DNA of 64,000 nucleotides from JAGGAG01 sp964638035 (GTDB taxonomy: Bacteria > Gemmatimonadota > Gemmatimonadetes > Gemmatimonadales > GWC2-71-9). This document shows positions 26,475 to 34,425 of the stretch, in pieces; within the stretch, counting starts at the first letter, position 1, and every line of letters begins with the position of its first letter. The translations under genes were made by a program, and so were the position numbers. The notes below the pieces were generated by a model. The model worked only from the letters and a program-made list of their open reading frames with translations. It made no database searches and had not been told where the DNA came from. Location of the stretch: contig CAZWXD010000011.1 of the NCBI GenBank assembly GCA_964638035.1, forward strand, positions 1 through 64,000, given 5' to 3'.

Positions 26475-27613
26475 GCGCGAACATCAACCTCAGGACCCTG
26501 CTCGAGGAGATGATCGAGCGCGAGGCCTCGGACCTGCACCTCACCGCTGGTGAGCGGCCGAAGCTCCGGATCGACGGTGACATCACCAACGCGAACTCCT
26601 GCACCGAGGTCCTGGTGCCGAAGGACACGCTGTCCCTCGCCTATTCGGTGCTGACCGAGAACCAGAAGAAGCGGTTCGAGACCGAGGATGAGCTCGACTT
26701 CTCCTTCGGCATCCAGAACCTCGCGCGCTTCCGCGGCAACGTCTTCAAGCAGCGGGGCTGCGTCTCGGTGGCCATCCGCATGATCCCGTTCAACGTGCGC
26801 ACCTTCCAGGAGCTGGGGCTGCCCCCGGTCATGTCGAAGCTGGCGGAGCGCCCGCGCGGGCTCATCCTGGTGACGGGCCCGACCGGCTCGGGCAAGTCCA
26901 CCACGCTGGCCGCCATCATCGACAAGATCAACAAGGACCGGAAGGGCCACATCATCACGGTGGAGGACCCGATCGAGTTCATCCACCGCCACCAGAACTG
27001 CATCGTGAACCAGCGCGAGGTGGGGACTGACACGAAGAGCTTCGCGTCAGCGCTCAAGTACTGCCTGCGCGAGGATCCCGACGTCATCCTGGTGGGCGAA
27101 ATGCGCGACCTCGAGACGGTGGCCGCGGCACTCACCATCGCCGAGACCGGCCACCTGGCGCTCGCGACGCTGCACACCAACTCGGCGGCGGAGTCCATCA
27201 ACCGCATCATCGACGTCTTCCCGTCCAACCAGCAGTCGCAGGTCCGGGCCCAGCTCGCCTTCGTGCTGGAGGGCGTGCTGACCCAGGCGCTGCTGCCCCG
27301 GGCCCGGGGTCGCGGGCGCGCCATGGCCTGCGAGATCATGGTGGCGACGCCGGCGATCCGCGCGCTGATCCGGGACGACAAGGTGCACCAGATCCAGTCG
27401 GCCCTGCAGTCGGGAAAGAAGTTCGGCATGCAGACGATGAACGACTCGTTGTACTCTTTGTACATGAACCGCGAGGTGGCGCAGGAGGAATGCCTGCGCG
27501 TCTCGCCCGACCCGAACGAGTTCCTCCGGATGATCGGCGAGAAGCCGGTGGAGGAGCAGGAGATCGGGGCAGCACCTGCCGGCAGGCACGCTTCCGCCGG
27601 CGGCCGGCGTTAA
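26471..27613 (+). CDS. pilT: Type IV pilus retraction ATPase PilT
   Basis: 380 residues. PilT is the hexameric ATPase that depolymerises the pilus for twitching and DNA uptake. Visible: the N-terminal PAS-like region (MIEREASDLHLTAGERPKLRIDG), Walker A GPTGSGKST at about residue 136, Walker B DVILVGEMRDLETV, and the His box GHLALATLHTNSAAESINRIID. The retraction motif AIRNLIRE appears as AIRALIRDDKVHQIQ. It lacks the zinc-binding cysteines of PilB, as expected. The C-terminal tail (about 20 residues, Gly/Ala/Arg-rich) is lineage specific. It overlaps pilB and precedes pilC by 15 bases, so the three are one operon. Confidence 0.95.
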   Translation: MSANINLRTLLEEMIEREASDLHLTAGERPKLRIDGDITNANSCTEVLVPKDTLSLAYSVLTENQKKRFETEDELDFSFGIQNLARFRGNVFKQRGCVSVAIRMIPFNVRTFQELGLPPVMSKLAERPRGLILVTGPTGSGKSTTLAAIIDKINKDRKGHIITVEDPIEFIHRHQNCIVNQREVGTDTKSFASALKYCLREDPDVILVGEMRDLETVAAALTIAETGHLALATLHTNSAAESINRIIDVFPSNQQSQVRAQLAFVLEGVLTQALLPRARGRGRAMACEIMVATPAIRALIRDDKVHQIQSALQSGKKFGMQTMNDSLYSLYMNREVAQEECLRVSPDPNEFLRMIGEKPVEEQEIGAAPAGRHASAGGRR

Positions 27614-27628
27614 CCGGGAGAGGGACCG

Positions 27629-28831
27629 ATGCCGCTTTTCGAGTACACCGCGCGCAACCCGAGTGGCCAGATCCAGAAGGGCCAGGTCGATGTTGCCACC
27701 AGGGAGGACGTGACCGCGTACCTCCGCAAGCAGCGCATGGCGCTGGTGAGCGTCCGCGAGGCGCCCAAGCCCATCAAGTTCAGCATGGGCGCCAAGTCGG
27801 TGAAGACACGCGACATCGTGATCTTCACCCGGCAGTTCGCGACCATGATCAACGCCGGCCTGCCGCTGGTCCAGTCCCTGGACATCCTGAGCAAGCAGAC
27901 CGAGAACCCGACGCTCAAGGACGTGACCCGGAGCGTGGTGTTCGACGTGGAGGCCGGCAACACCCTGGCCGACGCGTTCCGGAAGCACCCCAAGGCGTTC
28001 AGCGACCTCTACGTGAACATGATCGCCGCCGGCGAGGCGGGCGGCATCCTGGACACGATCCTGGTCCGGCTGGCCACGTTCATGGAGAAGAACGACGCGC
28101 TGGTCCGGAAGGTGAAGGGCGCCATGGTCTACCCGCTCGTCATCATGAGCGTCGCGGCCATCGCCGTCACCGTGCTCCTCATCTTCGTGATCCCGACCTT
28201 CGCCAGCATGTTCGCCTCGGTGAACATGGAGCTGCCGCTCCCCACCCGGATCGTGATCGGGCTCTCCGACTTCCTGATGGGCTACTGGTGGGCGATCCTG
28301 GCGTCGATCGGCTTCGCCATCTTCATGATCCGGCGCTACTACGCCACCCCGCCGGGCCGGAAGCAGATCGACGGCATGCTGCTCAAGGCCCCGGTGCTGG
28401 GCGACGTGATCCGGAAGTCGGCCGTGAGCCGGTTCACCCGGACGCTCGGCACGCTCATCAGCTCGGGCGTGTCCATCCTGGATGGCCTCGAGATCACCGC
28501 CAAGACGGCGGGCAACCAGGTCATCCACGACGCCGTCATGGAGTCCCGGGCCTCGATCGCCGGCGGCGAGACCATTGCCGCCCCACTCGAGAAGTCGAAG
28601 GTGTTCCCGCCCATGGTCATCAGCATGATCGCAGTGGGTGAGCAGACCGGCGGCCTGGACGAGATGCTCTCGAAGATCGCCGACTTCTACGACGAGGAGG
28701 TGGACGTGGCGGTGAGCGCCCTCCTCTCCCTCATGGAACCGATGATGATCGTGGTCCTGGGTGTCGTGGTCGGTGGCATGGTGGTGGCGATGTACCTGCC
28801 GATCTTCGACATGATGAACGCGATTCAGTAG
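27629..28831 (+). CDS. pilC: Type IV pilus inner-membrane platform protein PilC
   Basis: 400 residues with a GGAGAGGGA Shine-Dalgarno. It begins MPLFEYTARNPSGQIQKGQV and contains two T2SSF domains (about residues 65-190 and 270-392), each with FTRQFATMINAGLPLVQSLD or FTRTLGTLISSGVSILDGLE and the GE(A/Q)(A/T)GG motif. Hydrophobic helices lie at about 167-190, 215-235 and 370-395. PilC couples PilB/PilT rotation to pilin assembly. Length is typical. It ends the pilBTC operon, followed by a short tandem repeat and a terminator. Confidence 0.95.
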   Translation: MPLFEYTARNPSGQIQKGQVDVATREDVTAYLRKQRMALVSVREAPKPIKFSMGAKSVKTRDIVIFTRQFATMINAGLPLVQSLDILSKQTENPTLKDVTRSVVFDVEAGNTLADAFRKHPKAFSDLYVNMIAAGEAGGILDTILVRLATFMEKNDALVRKVKGAMVYPLVIMSVAAIAVTVLLIFVIPTFASMFASVNMELPLPTRIVIGLSDFLMGYWWAILASIGFAIFMIRRYYATPPGRKQIDGMLLKAPVLGDVIRKSAVSRFTRTLGTLISSGVSILDGLEITAKTAGNQVIHDAVMESRASIAGGETIAAPLEKSKVFPPMVISMIAVGEQTGGLDEMLSKIADFYDEEVDVAVSALLSLMEPMMIVVLGVVVGGMVVAMYLPIFDMMNAIQ

Positions 28832-28833
28832 CA

Positions 28834-28868
28834 GGACGGCGAGACGGCGAGACGCCGAGACGGCGAGG
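28834..28868. repeat. Short tandem repeat of GACGGCGA
   Basis: Four near-identical 8-base units (GACGGCGA, with one GACGCCGA variant) follow the pilC stop directly and lead into the terminator. They resemble the low-complexity 3'-end repeats at 23691 and 37201. Confidence 0.6.
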
Positions 28869-28897
28869 GCCCCAGGGGAGTGATCCCCGGGGCTTTT
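28869..28897 (+). terminator. Rho-independent terminator of pilBTC
   Basis: The stem GCCCCAGGGG/CCCCGGGGC with an AGTGAT loop is followed by TTTT and lies 38 bases after pilC. It is the expected end of the pilB-T-C transcript. Confidence 0.75.
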
Positions 28898-28901
28898 CGT
28901 C

Positions 28902-29067
28902 GTGCCCCCAGCGGTGGTCACTGCCGTCCAGCCCGGCGGAGTTCAGGGCGTGGCGCTGCACGAGATGGGGCACGTCCTGGGCTTCGGGAGCATCTGGGAA
29001 GAGCGCGGCCTCCTCGCCGATGCGAGCTGGAGCGGCGGCCTGGACCCGCACTTCGTCATGCCCATGG
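28902..29067 (+). pseudogene. Remnant of a leishmanolysin-like metalloprotease
   Basis: A short in-frame stretch reads VALHEMGHVLGFGSIWEER, then GLLADASWSGGLDPHFV. The HExxH zinc motif followed by GFGSIW and a DPxF element is characteristic of secreted leishmanolysin-like (M8-related) proteases annotated in soil and Gemmatimonadota genomes. Only about 55 residues of similarity remain: there is no start region, signal peptide or downstream part, and the frame then runs into the shadow of the M48 gene. It sits directly after the pilC terminator. I read it as a decayed fragment; a functional mini-protein is unlikely. Confidence 0.55.
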
Positions 29068-29158
29068 GGGCTCGGCACCGATCCCCGCCCGTCGGTTACA
29101 CCCTTGACCGTGACTGGCCCGGGGCGGATATGTATTCGGCTCCCGGACTGGAGGATCC

Positions 29159-30148
29159 ATGCACGCCAGGGCGCTCCTGCTGGCCACGCTGGCCGTGGGC
29201 GGCACCCCGCTCGGCGCGGGTGACGTCAAACTCGAAGCCGTCGTGGATTTCGTCCGCGGCGACACGCTCTTCGTGGACGGCCAGCGTCTGGTGCTCGGCG
29301 CCGGCACGAGGTACAAGGGTTCCAGGCCTTCCGGAGCGGGGGAGGTTCCACCGGGGTCCTGGGCGAAGGGCAAGGGTCCGCGCGACGCGAACGGAGCGAT
29401 TCTCGCCGCCGAGGTGGAGCTTCGTGCTGCGAATCCCGACGAATCACACGAGGCCGAGTTGAAGGCCGCCTCCGACCAGGCCGAGGAGGCATGGGTGTCC
29501 AAGGGCATGATGTACATGCCGGCGGGAGACGGGAAGGTGGCCAAGATCGGCGACCTGGTGACCAAGGGGCCCTATGTCGTGCGGGCCCGGAAGATCATGG
29601 ACAAGCTCCGGCCGCCCTACGTCAAGTCCAGCGACCTCCGGGTCCACATCGTGAAGACCGAGGAATGGAATGCCTCGGCGATGGCCAACGGGGCCGTCTG
29701 GGTGTACACCGGCCTCATGGACGACTTCGACGACGACGAGCTGGCCATCGTGCTCGGGCACGAGCTGGCACACTACACGAACGAGCATTCCCGCCGGAAC
29801 GCCGGAAAGAGTTCCCTGGGCCAGATCCTTGGCGCCGGCGCAGCGGTCGCTGGCGCGGCCCTGGGCGGCACGGCCGGCCAGATGGCACAGCTCGGTGGCC
29901 AGCTGGGCGCCTCGGCACTCCTGTCGGGCTACAGCCGGTCCTTCGAGGACCAGGCCGACCGCGTGGGGCTCCGGTATGTGTACGAGGCCGGCTACGACGT
30001 GAACAAGGGGCCGCAGCTCTGGGAAAAATTCCGCACCAAGTACGGTGAGACCGACCAGGTCTCGAACTTCTTCACGGGAGACCACTCGCGGCCAACCGAT
30101 CGCATCAAGAACATCCAGAACCAGATCGCCTGGAACTACGCTGGCTGA
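29159..30148 (+). CDS. M48 family metallopeptidase, exported
   Basis: 329 residues; GGAGGATCC precedes the ATG. The N-terminal hydrophobic stretch (ARALLLATLAVGGTPLGA) is a signal peptide. Residues about 22-85 resemble a small OB/DUF5666-like beta domain (EAVVDFVRGDTLFVDGQRLVL). The peptidase domain follows, with the zinc site HELAH at residues 201-205 and a downstream FEDQADRVGLRYVYEAGYD segment that supplies the third ligand (Glu). An Ala/Gly-rich loop (GQILGAGAAVAGAALGG) lies between them. Family members such as BepA/LoiP act in the periplasm on misassembled outer-membrane proteins; I infer similar quality control. The 3' end overlaps the convergent CPBP gene by 13 bases. Confidence 0.88.
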   Translation: MHARALLLATLAVGGTPLGAGDVKLEAVVDFVRGDTLFVDGQRLVLGAGTRYKGSRPSGAGEVPPGSWAKGKGPRDANGAILAAEVELRAANPDESHEAELKAASDQAEEAWVSKGMMYMPAGDGKVAKIGDLVTKGPYVVRARKIMDKLRPPYVKSSDLRVHIVKTEEWNASAMANGAVWVYTGLMDDFDDDELAIVLGHELAHYTNEHSRRNAGKSSLGQILGAGAAVAGAALGGTAGQMAQLGGQLGASALLSGYSRSFEDQADRVGLRYVYEAGYDVNKGPQLWEKFRTKYGETDQVSNFFTGDHSRPTDRIKNIQNQIAWNYAG

Positions 30149-30861
30149 ACCCCGCGCAGGCCGGGCGATCCCAGCACCCTCCTCCCGAGCGCCCCGCCGT
30201 GCAGGTCGATCGCGGTGTGCAGGATCATGGGCCAGAGCAGCGACCCGGTGAGGATGTAGAGCCCCGTCAGCAGGGCACCGACGACGCCTGTCTTGACCAT
30301 GCCCATCGCACCCTGGTAGGCGTGCCCCGCCGCAAACGCGAGCACGGCAACAGTGACGCCAGGCCAGGGGCCCAGGAGCGTCACGGCGTACCAGAGCAGG
30401 AACCCGCGGTAAATGATCTCCTCTGCTGTGCCAGCCGTGAGTGCCAGCCAGCGAAACAGCCGGTGCTCGCGGTCATCGTGGGGCAGCAGCAACTCCACAG
30501 GTGCAAGCTGCGCCCGGAGCCGGGTCAGGCCCTCGTCGCCGATGCGGCGCAGTGACACCCACTGGAACCAGAGGCCGGCCAGGGCGCCAAGCAACGGCGG
30601 CACGCCCCACAGCAGGCGGCGGTCCATCGGCAGCTGGAAGCCGAGCCCCGCGAGTTGCCGCCCTGCCAGCAGCCAGCCGGTGAGGATCAGCAGCACCAGG
30701 GCCCACTCGATCACGATGCTGCGCCAGTACTCCCGCATGCGCGCATCGGGATCGTTTGCGGCCACGGAACGCGCCAGGACCCGCCAGCCCCAGGTTCCCC
30801 AGATCGGCACCGCGACCACGATCACGACGGCAAGGACATGATCGAGCGGCCCGGGCGTCAT
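30136..30861 (-). CDS. CPBP family intramembrane glutamic endopeptidase
   Basis: 241 residues from the ATG at 30861, which overlaps the stop of the upstream DapA-like gene (ATGA). It is a polytopic membrane protein with about seven helices. The CPBP/Abi motifs are present: EEIIYRGFLLWY (motif 1, catalytic Glu-Glu and Arg), FAAGHAYQG (motif 2, His) and ILHTAIDLHGG (motif 3). Family members cleave membrane substrates or process prenylated/peptide products; some confer self-immunity to bacteriocins. No substrate gene is evident nearby. Longer in-frame extensions upstream overlap the DapA gene and are not credible. Confidence 0.88.
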   Translation of the reverse strand: MTPGPLDHVLAVVIVVAVPIWGTWGWRVLARSVAANDPDARMREYWRSIVIEWALVLLILTGWLLAGRQLAGLGFQLPMDRRLLWGVPPLLGALAGLWFQWVSLRRIGDEGLTRLRAQLAPVELLLPHDDREHRLFRWLALTAGTAEEIIYRGFLLWYAVTLLGPWPGVTVAVLAFAAGHAYQGAMGMVKTGVVGALLTGLYILTGSLLWPMILHTAIDLHGGALGRRVLGSPGLRGVQPA

Positions 30862-31802
30862 CGCAGGCCCTCGCGGAGGCCTGGCATGGTGAGGCCTGCC
30901 GCCGTTGCGTCCGCCACCACCCGCGCTGCCTCGTCGGGAGCGAGTTCCGCGAGTGGCGGCCGCACCGTACGCCACGCGGGATCGGCGGCATGGTGTGCAA
31001 TGCAGGCCTTGAGCGCCGGGATCATCGACGACGCTCGCTGGAGCGCGGTACGCACCTGGTTCGCGGCCTCCTGCGCGGCAGGCGCGTCCTGCCCCTGGCG
31101 GTGCGCCCGAAGGACCGCGGCAATGCCATGGGGGTTCACGTTGGCGCCCGCCGTGATGCACCCGGCACCACCGGCGGCAAGGGTCCGCAGGAGGAACACT
31201 TCGCTCCCCGCAAAGACGTCGAAGCCCCGCGGCCCGAACTGCCGGATGAGCGACCCGGTGTTGCTCCAGTCGCCCGAACTGTCCTTGAGGCCCGCCACCG
31301 TTCCGGGAAAGGCGTCGAGCAGCCGGGCGATGAGGCCCGGGGCAATCCCCACCACGGCCACCGGCGGAATGTGGTAGAGGTAGAGTCGGAGCCTGGGGTC
31401 GCCCACGCGCCCGATGACCTCGCTGAAGTGCCGGAAGAGCCCATCCTCCGGCACGCCCTTGTAGTAGAAGGGCGGGAGGGCCAGGACGCCGGCACAGCCA
31501 AGCCTCGTGGCATGCGCGGAAAGCCGCGCCGTCTCGGTGATGGAACAGCACCCGGTACCGGGCATGAGTCGCCCGGCAGGAATGCCCGCCGCAATGATGG
31601 CCTCCAGGAGGTCCATGCGCTCCTCTGCGGCCATCGAGTTGGCCTCGCTGTTGGTCCCGAAGACGGCGAGGCCATCGCAACCCAGGTCCAGCAACCAGCG
31701 ACAATGCCGGGCGAGGCGTGCTGGATCCGGGGCGAGCGCTGCAGTGAATGGCGTGACCACCGGTGCGAGGACGCCGCGGATGGGGGGGGCGGGGATGCTC
31801 AT
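30858..31802 (-). CDS. Dihydrodipicolinate synthase/N-acetylneuraminate lyase family protein
   Basis: 314 residues from ATG 31802 (further in-frame starts reach 31853 but add only a low-complexity leader). It is a class I aldolase TIM barrel: IRGVLAPVVTPFT at the N-terminus, the Tyr of LYLYHIPP and the Schiff-base Lys in GLKDSSGD are all present. The usual GTTGE motif reads FGTNSEANS, which argues against true DapA and for another pyruvate-dependent aldolase or lyase of the family. The substrate is unknown. It is coupled to the CPBP gene and not linked to lysine genes. Confidence 0.85.
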   Translation of the reverse strand: MSIPAPPIRGVLAPVVTPFTAALAPDPARLARHCRWLLDLGCDGLAVFGTNSEANSMAAEERMDLLEAIIAAGIPAGRLMPGTGCCSITETARLSAHATRLGCAGVLALPPFYYKGVPEDGLFRHFSEVIGRVGDPRLRLYLYHIPPVAVVGIAPGLIARLLDAFPGTVAGLKDSSGDWSNTGSLIRQFGPRGFDVFAGSEVFLLRTLAAGGAGCITAGANVNPHGIAAVLRAHRQGQDAPAAQEAANQVRTALQRASSMIPALKACIAHHAADPAWRTVRPPLAELAPDEAARVVADATAAGLTMPGLREGLR

Positions 31803-31892
31803 GGCAGGAAGCATAGCCCCGGCGCCGGGCGAGTTCGTACCTGCGGCAGCCACGGGCTAGGCTCAGGCGTCCCGGCATCGTACAATTCAGCC

Positions 31893-32375
31893 ATGCTAAC
31901 TGCCTTCCTGATCGAGGTGACCGCTGTCGTGGCCTGCCTCGTCCTCGCCTGCACCGGGCTCAGCCACCTTCCTCCCACGGGCTGGCTGCTCAACGTGACG
32001 CCCGGCGAGCACCACTGGAACCTGGCGTATGTGGCGCTGGTGCTGGGATCGCTCGGGCTGGGCGCGTTCCTCCTCCGCCGCGCGATTGCGCGGCCGCTCT
32101 CGCTCGGGATCATCCCCGGCGTGTCGGCCCGCACCAGTGGCTTCGTGGCGTTTGTCCTGGCGATTCCCGCTGCACTCACGCTGTTCTGGTGGATCGCCGC
32201 CGACACCAAGGGTGTGCTGCCCGTGGGCCCGGTCGGCTATGCGCTGGGGCTGGTGGCGCTCGTCTCGCTCAGCTGGTTCACCGTCGCGGCAGGGGCGCTC
32301 TGGATCGGGCGCGAGTCACAGCGGGAGCGGGACGTGGCCGAGTCCGGCGTCGGCGAGCCCATCGGATTGCCATGA
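31893..32375 (+). CDS. Hypothetical membrane protein, four predicted helices
   Basis: 160 residues from ATG 31893. A TACAAT hexamer ends only 6 bases before the start, hinting at a very short leader or leaderless transcript. Hydrophobic segments lie at about 3-24 (FLIEVTAVVACLVLACTGL), 47-66, 82-106 and 120-143, with charged cytoplasmic tails. No family was recognised. The stop overlaps the next gene by ATGA, forming a three-gene unit of small envelope proteins. Confidence 0.65.
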   Translation: MLTAFLIEVTAVVACLVLACTGLSHLPPTGWLLNVTPGEHHWNLAYVALVLGSLGLGAFLLRRAIARPLSLGIIPGVSARTSGFVAFVLAIPAALTLFWWIAADTKGVLPVGPVGYALGLVALVSLSWFTVAAGALWIGRESQRERDVAESGVGEPIGLP

Positions 32376-32839
32376 GGCGCTGGGCACTCCTGGCGCTGCT
32401 CCTCGCCGGCTGTGGCAAGGCGGGCGCAGACAAGGCAAGTGCGGGGCCGCCGCCGTCCATCATGGGCCTGATCCTGGCCGGGACGATGGACTCTGCGCTG
32501 GCGGGGGTTGAGCCGGAGCGGCGCGACATGCCAGCCACGGCCGGCGAGCCCGCGCGCAACCTCCAGCTGTGGCGGCTCAACGGGAAGCCGGCGAAGCTGG
32601 TGTTGAACGAGGTGAGCGAAGTGCGCGGCAAGCTGCTGCAGTCCACCTGGTACTTCAAGGACGGCGCCATCGTCTTTGCTTCTGACCCGGACAGCCGCTA
32701 CGCCTACGCCGACGGCCACCTGGCCGAGGTCAGCGATGCCTCGGGTGTGGTCACCGAAACGACGACAGATGTCTTGCGCACCACCGAAGACGGCCTGCGC
32801 GTCGAGGCAGACGGCTGGCTGAAGGAGTTTGGCCCATGA
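32372..32839 (+). CDS. Hypothetical lipoprotein
   Basis: 155 residues. The N-terminus MRRWALLALLLAGC carries a clear lipobox (LAGC), so the mature protein should be membrane anchored. The remainder is hydrophilic, with LQLWRLNGKPAKLVLNEVSE and a string of short beta-type segments (TWYFKDGAIVFASDP). No family was recognised. It overlaps genes on both sides by ATGA. Confidence 0.65.
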   Translation: MRRWALLALLLAGCGKAGADKASAGPPPSIMGLILAGTMDSALAGVEPERRDMPATAGEPARNLQLWRLNGKPAKLVLNEVSEVRGKLLQSTWYFKDGAIVFASDPDSRYAYADGHLAEVSDASGVVTETTTDVLRTTEDGLRVEADGWLKEFGP

Positions 32840-33084
32840 GCACGCCAGTGACACAAGCGCGCGATGCGGAGTACCAGCGTTACCTCGCCGAGGCCCGCGC
32901 GGAGGTGGAGGCATTGCTGGCCCCGGACACCACGCCGGATCCCGAGCCAGTCTCGATCCGGGAACCAGCCGGGCCCGTCCTGAAGGTGCTGATCATTGCC
33001 GCCATTACGGGGGTCGTCGGCGTGCTGGTGCTGATGGCATGGCTGGTGTTCAAGGGCCGCCGGCCCGCCCGCTCGATCGCCTGA
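32836..33084 (+). CDS. Small single-pass membrane protein
   Basis: 82 residues: an acidic helical N-terminal part (EYQRYLAEARAEVEALL), a Pro-rich linker and one membrane segment (VLIIAAITGVVGVLVLMAWLVF) followed by a basic tail, so the N-terminus is probably outside. It is coupled to the preceding lipoprotein by ATGA and followed by a terminator, ending the three-gene unit. Function unknown. Confidence 0.55.
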   Translation: MSTPVTQARDAEYQRYLAEARAEVEALLAPDTTPDPEPVSIREPAGPVLKVLIIAAITGVVGVLVLMAWLVFKGRRPARSIA

Positions 33085-33108
33085 CCGTCGCAAGCTGAAA
33101 CAATGCCA

Positions 33109-33142
33109 GAACGCCGGCCGTAAGGTCGGCGTTCCTGTTTTC
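33109..33142 (+). terminator. Rho-independent terminator
   Basis: An 11-bp stem (GAACGCCGGCC/GGTCGGCGTTC with one G-T pair), GTAA loop, then CTGTTTTC. It ends the 31.9-33.1 kb unit. Confidence 0.75.
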
Positions 33143-33162
33143 TACGCTGTCAGGAGGTGCCC

Positions 33163-33840
33163 ATGGGACGGAAATTCTGGCTCCGGGTTGCCGGCGGGGC
33201 CCTGGTGGTGTTCCTGCTCGGGTTTGCCTTGTTCACCGGCGCCCGGGCCGCCAAGCAGGAGGCGGGTCATGCCATCGCCGAGGTCGCCTCGAGCCTGGGC
33301 GGCGAGGTGCCGGCGATGCTGGCAGGGCTCAAGGACTCGGTGACCGTCTCATTGAATGGGGAGCGCCTGGGCCGGCTGCAGCACCTCACGGTCGAGCGAC
33401 CGGTGGAGGGAAAGCTGCCGGAGGTGCGGGCCCTGTTGCGACTGGACGACCTGGGCCGGCTTCGCGAGCTGGCATCGTGCAGCCTGACACCGGCCAACGG
33501 GCGCGACCTTCACCAGTTCCGCTGCGCCGCTGCCGGAGAGACGGGCCTGGACCAGTTGGGCACGGTTGATATCCAGGGGGAGGACCTCGAGCTGCCGCTG
33601 CTGGTGAGCGACTCCCTCGCGGCCGAGCTGCGGAAGGGCGGGCCCATCCATGCCAGCCTGGACCTGACCGAGAACGTAAGGGCCCTGGTCAAGGTCGGGG
33701 ACCACAAGGTCGTCGACATCAAGGCCGACAGCAACGGGGCCCGGATCGTGGTGAACGACGAGAAGGGCAACAAGGTCGTCCGCATGCAGGCCGACTCGAC
33801 AGGATTCTCCCTCACCGTGGACTCGGCGCGGCCGCGATAG
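33163..33840 (+). CDS. Hypothetical exported/anchored protein
   Basis: 225 residues from ATG 33163, selected because a consensus AGGAGGT sits 4 bases upstream (33152-33158); GTG 33157 would overlap it. One N-terminal membrane segment (VAGGALVVFLLGFALFTGARA) precedes a soluble part with a beta-rich C-terminus (LVKVGDHKVVDIKADSNGARIVVND) that contains a repeated VxxDxKxD pattern. Two Cys (near residues 105 and 117) could form a disulfide. No family was recognised. Confidence 0.65.
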   Translation: MGRKFWLRVAGGALVVFLLGFALFTGARAAKQEAGHAIAEVASSLGGEVPAMLAGLKDSVTVSLNGERLGRLQHLTVERPVEGKLPEVRALLRLDDLGRLRELASCSLTPANGRDLHQFRCAAAGETGLDQLGTVDIQGEDLELPLLVSDSLAAELRKGGPIHASLDLTENVRALVKVGDHKVVDIKADSNGARIVVNDEKGNKVVRMQADSTGFSLTVDSARPR

Positions 33841-33847
33841 GACGCCC

Positions 33848-34354
33848 TCAGTAGCCGAGCGGGGCCGGAGTGGTGATGACCGGCCCCCGGAAGAAGTCGT
33901 AGGACGCCACCCGGTACACCCCATCATCCTCCTTCATGAACACCACGGTTTCCACGCCGAGCGTCTCGTTCATGAAATGCACGACCACCTGGAACGTGAC
34001 CGCGTCGGCGGTGGACACCGGCCGGAGCAGGCGGGTGAAGGTCGTGCCCATGAGCTCGCGGCGCGTGATGGGTGAGATGGTGTCGCGCAGGCGGTAGAGG
34101 GTGGTGATCCACATGTTCCGGTCCTTGTCCTTCTTGAACAGGGCGGAACTCTGGTCCCAGGCTGCCTCGAAGGCCCGGGCGTCAATAAGCCCGATCCACT
34201 TGTCGTAGGCGTCGCCTGCCTCGCCGACCTCATGGCTCATCGTGGCCCGGCTCGCGGCGGACACGACCTGGGATGGCAGGGGCGCGGTGGCGGTGCACAG
34301 GGCAAGGATGGCGACAGCCCCGGCAATGCACGGGCGGCGGGTGCGCGTTTCCAC
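33848..34354 (-). CDS. DUF4019 domain protein, exported
   Basis: 168 residues from GTG 34354 (GGAG 9 bases upstream), which begins a signal peptide (PCIAGAVAILALCTATAPLPS). The mature part matches DUF4019: DAYDKWIGLIDARAFEAAWD, then a Trp-Ile-Thr and Arg-rich helix and a final beta hairpin (VETVVFMKEDDGVYRVASYDFF). The family fold is NTF2-like and its function is unknown. It is divergent from the L,D-transpeptidase gene. Confidence 0.7.
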   Translation of the reverse strand: METRTRRPCIAGAVAILALCTATAPLPSQVVSAASRATMSHEVGEAGDAYDKWIGLIDARAFEAAWDQSSALFKKDKDRNMWITTLYRLRDTISPITRRELMGTTFTRLLRPVSTADAVTFQVVVHFMNETLGVETVVFMKEDDGVYRVASYDFFRGPVITTPAPLGY

Positions 34355-34379
34355 GGGGGCGCTCCGGAAGGGGACCGCG

Positions 34380-34385
34380 TATACT
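34380..34385 (+). promoter_or_regulatory. Candidate -10 element in divergent promoter region
   Basis: TATACT lies in the 71-base gap between the divergent DUF4019 and L,D-transpeptidase genes, about 40 bases before the latter. No convincing -35 is seen; its near-palindromic GTATAC core could serve either direction. Confidence 0.3.
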
Positions 34386-34425
34386 AGCGCCCGGTTCGGG
34401 GCCCCCGCTTTCTTTAGCCCCTGTG

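Noticed and set aside
30136..31878. 580-codon frame joining the CPBP protease to an upstream extension
   Set aside because: The extension lies over the DapA-family gene in another frame; the CPBP protein begins at an ATGA overlap at 30861.
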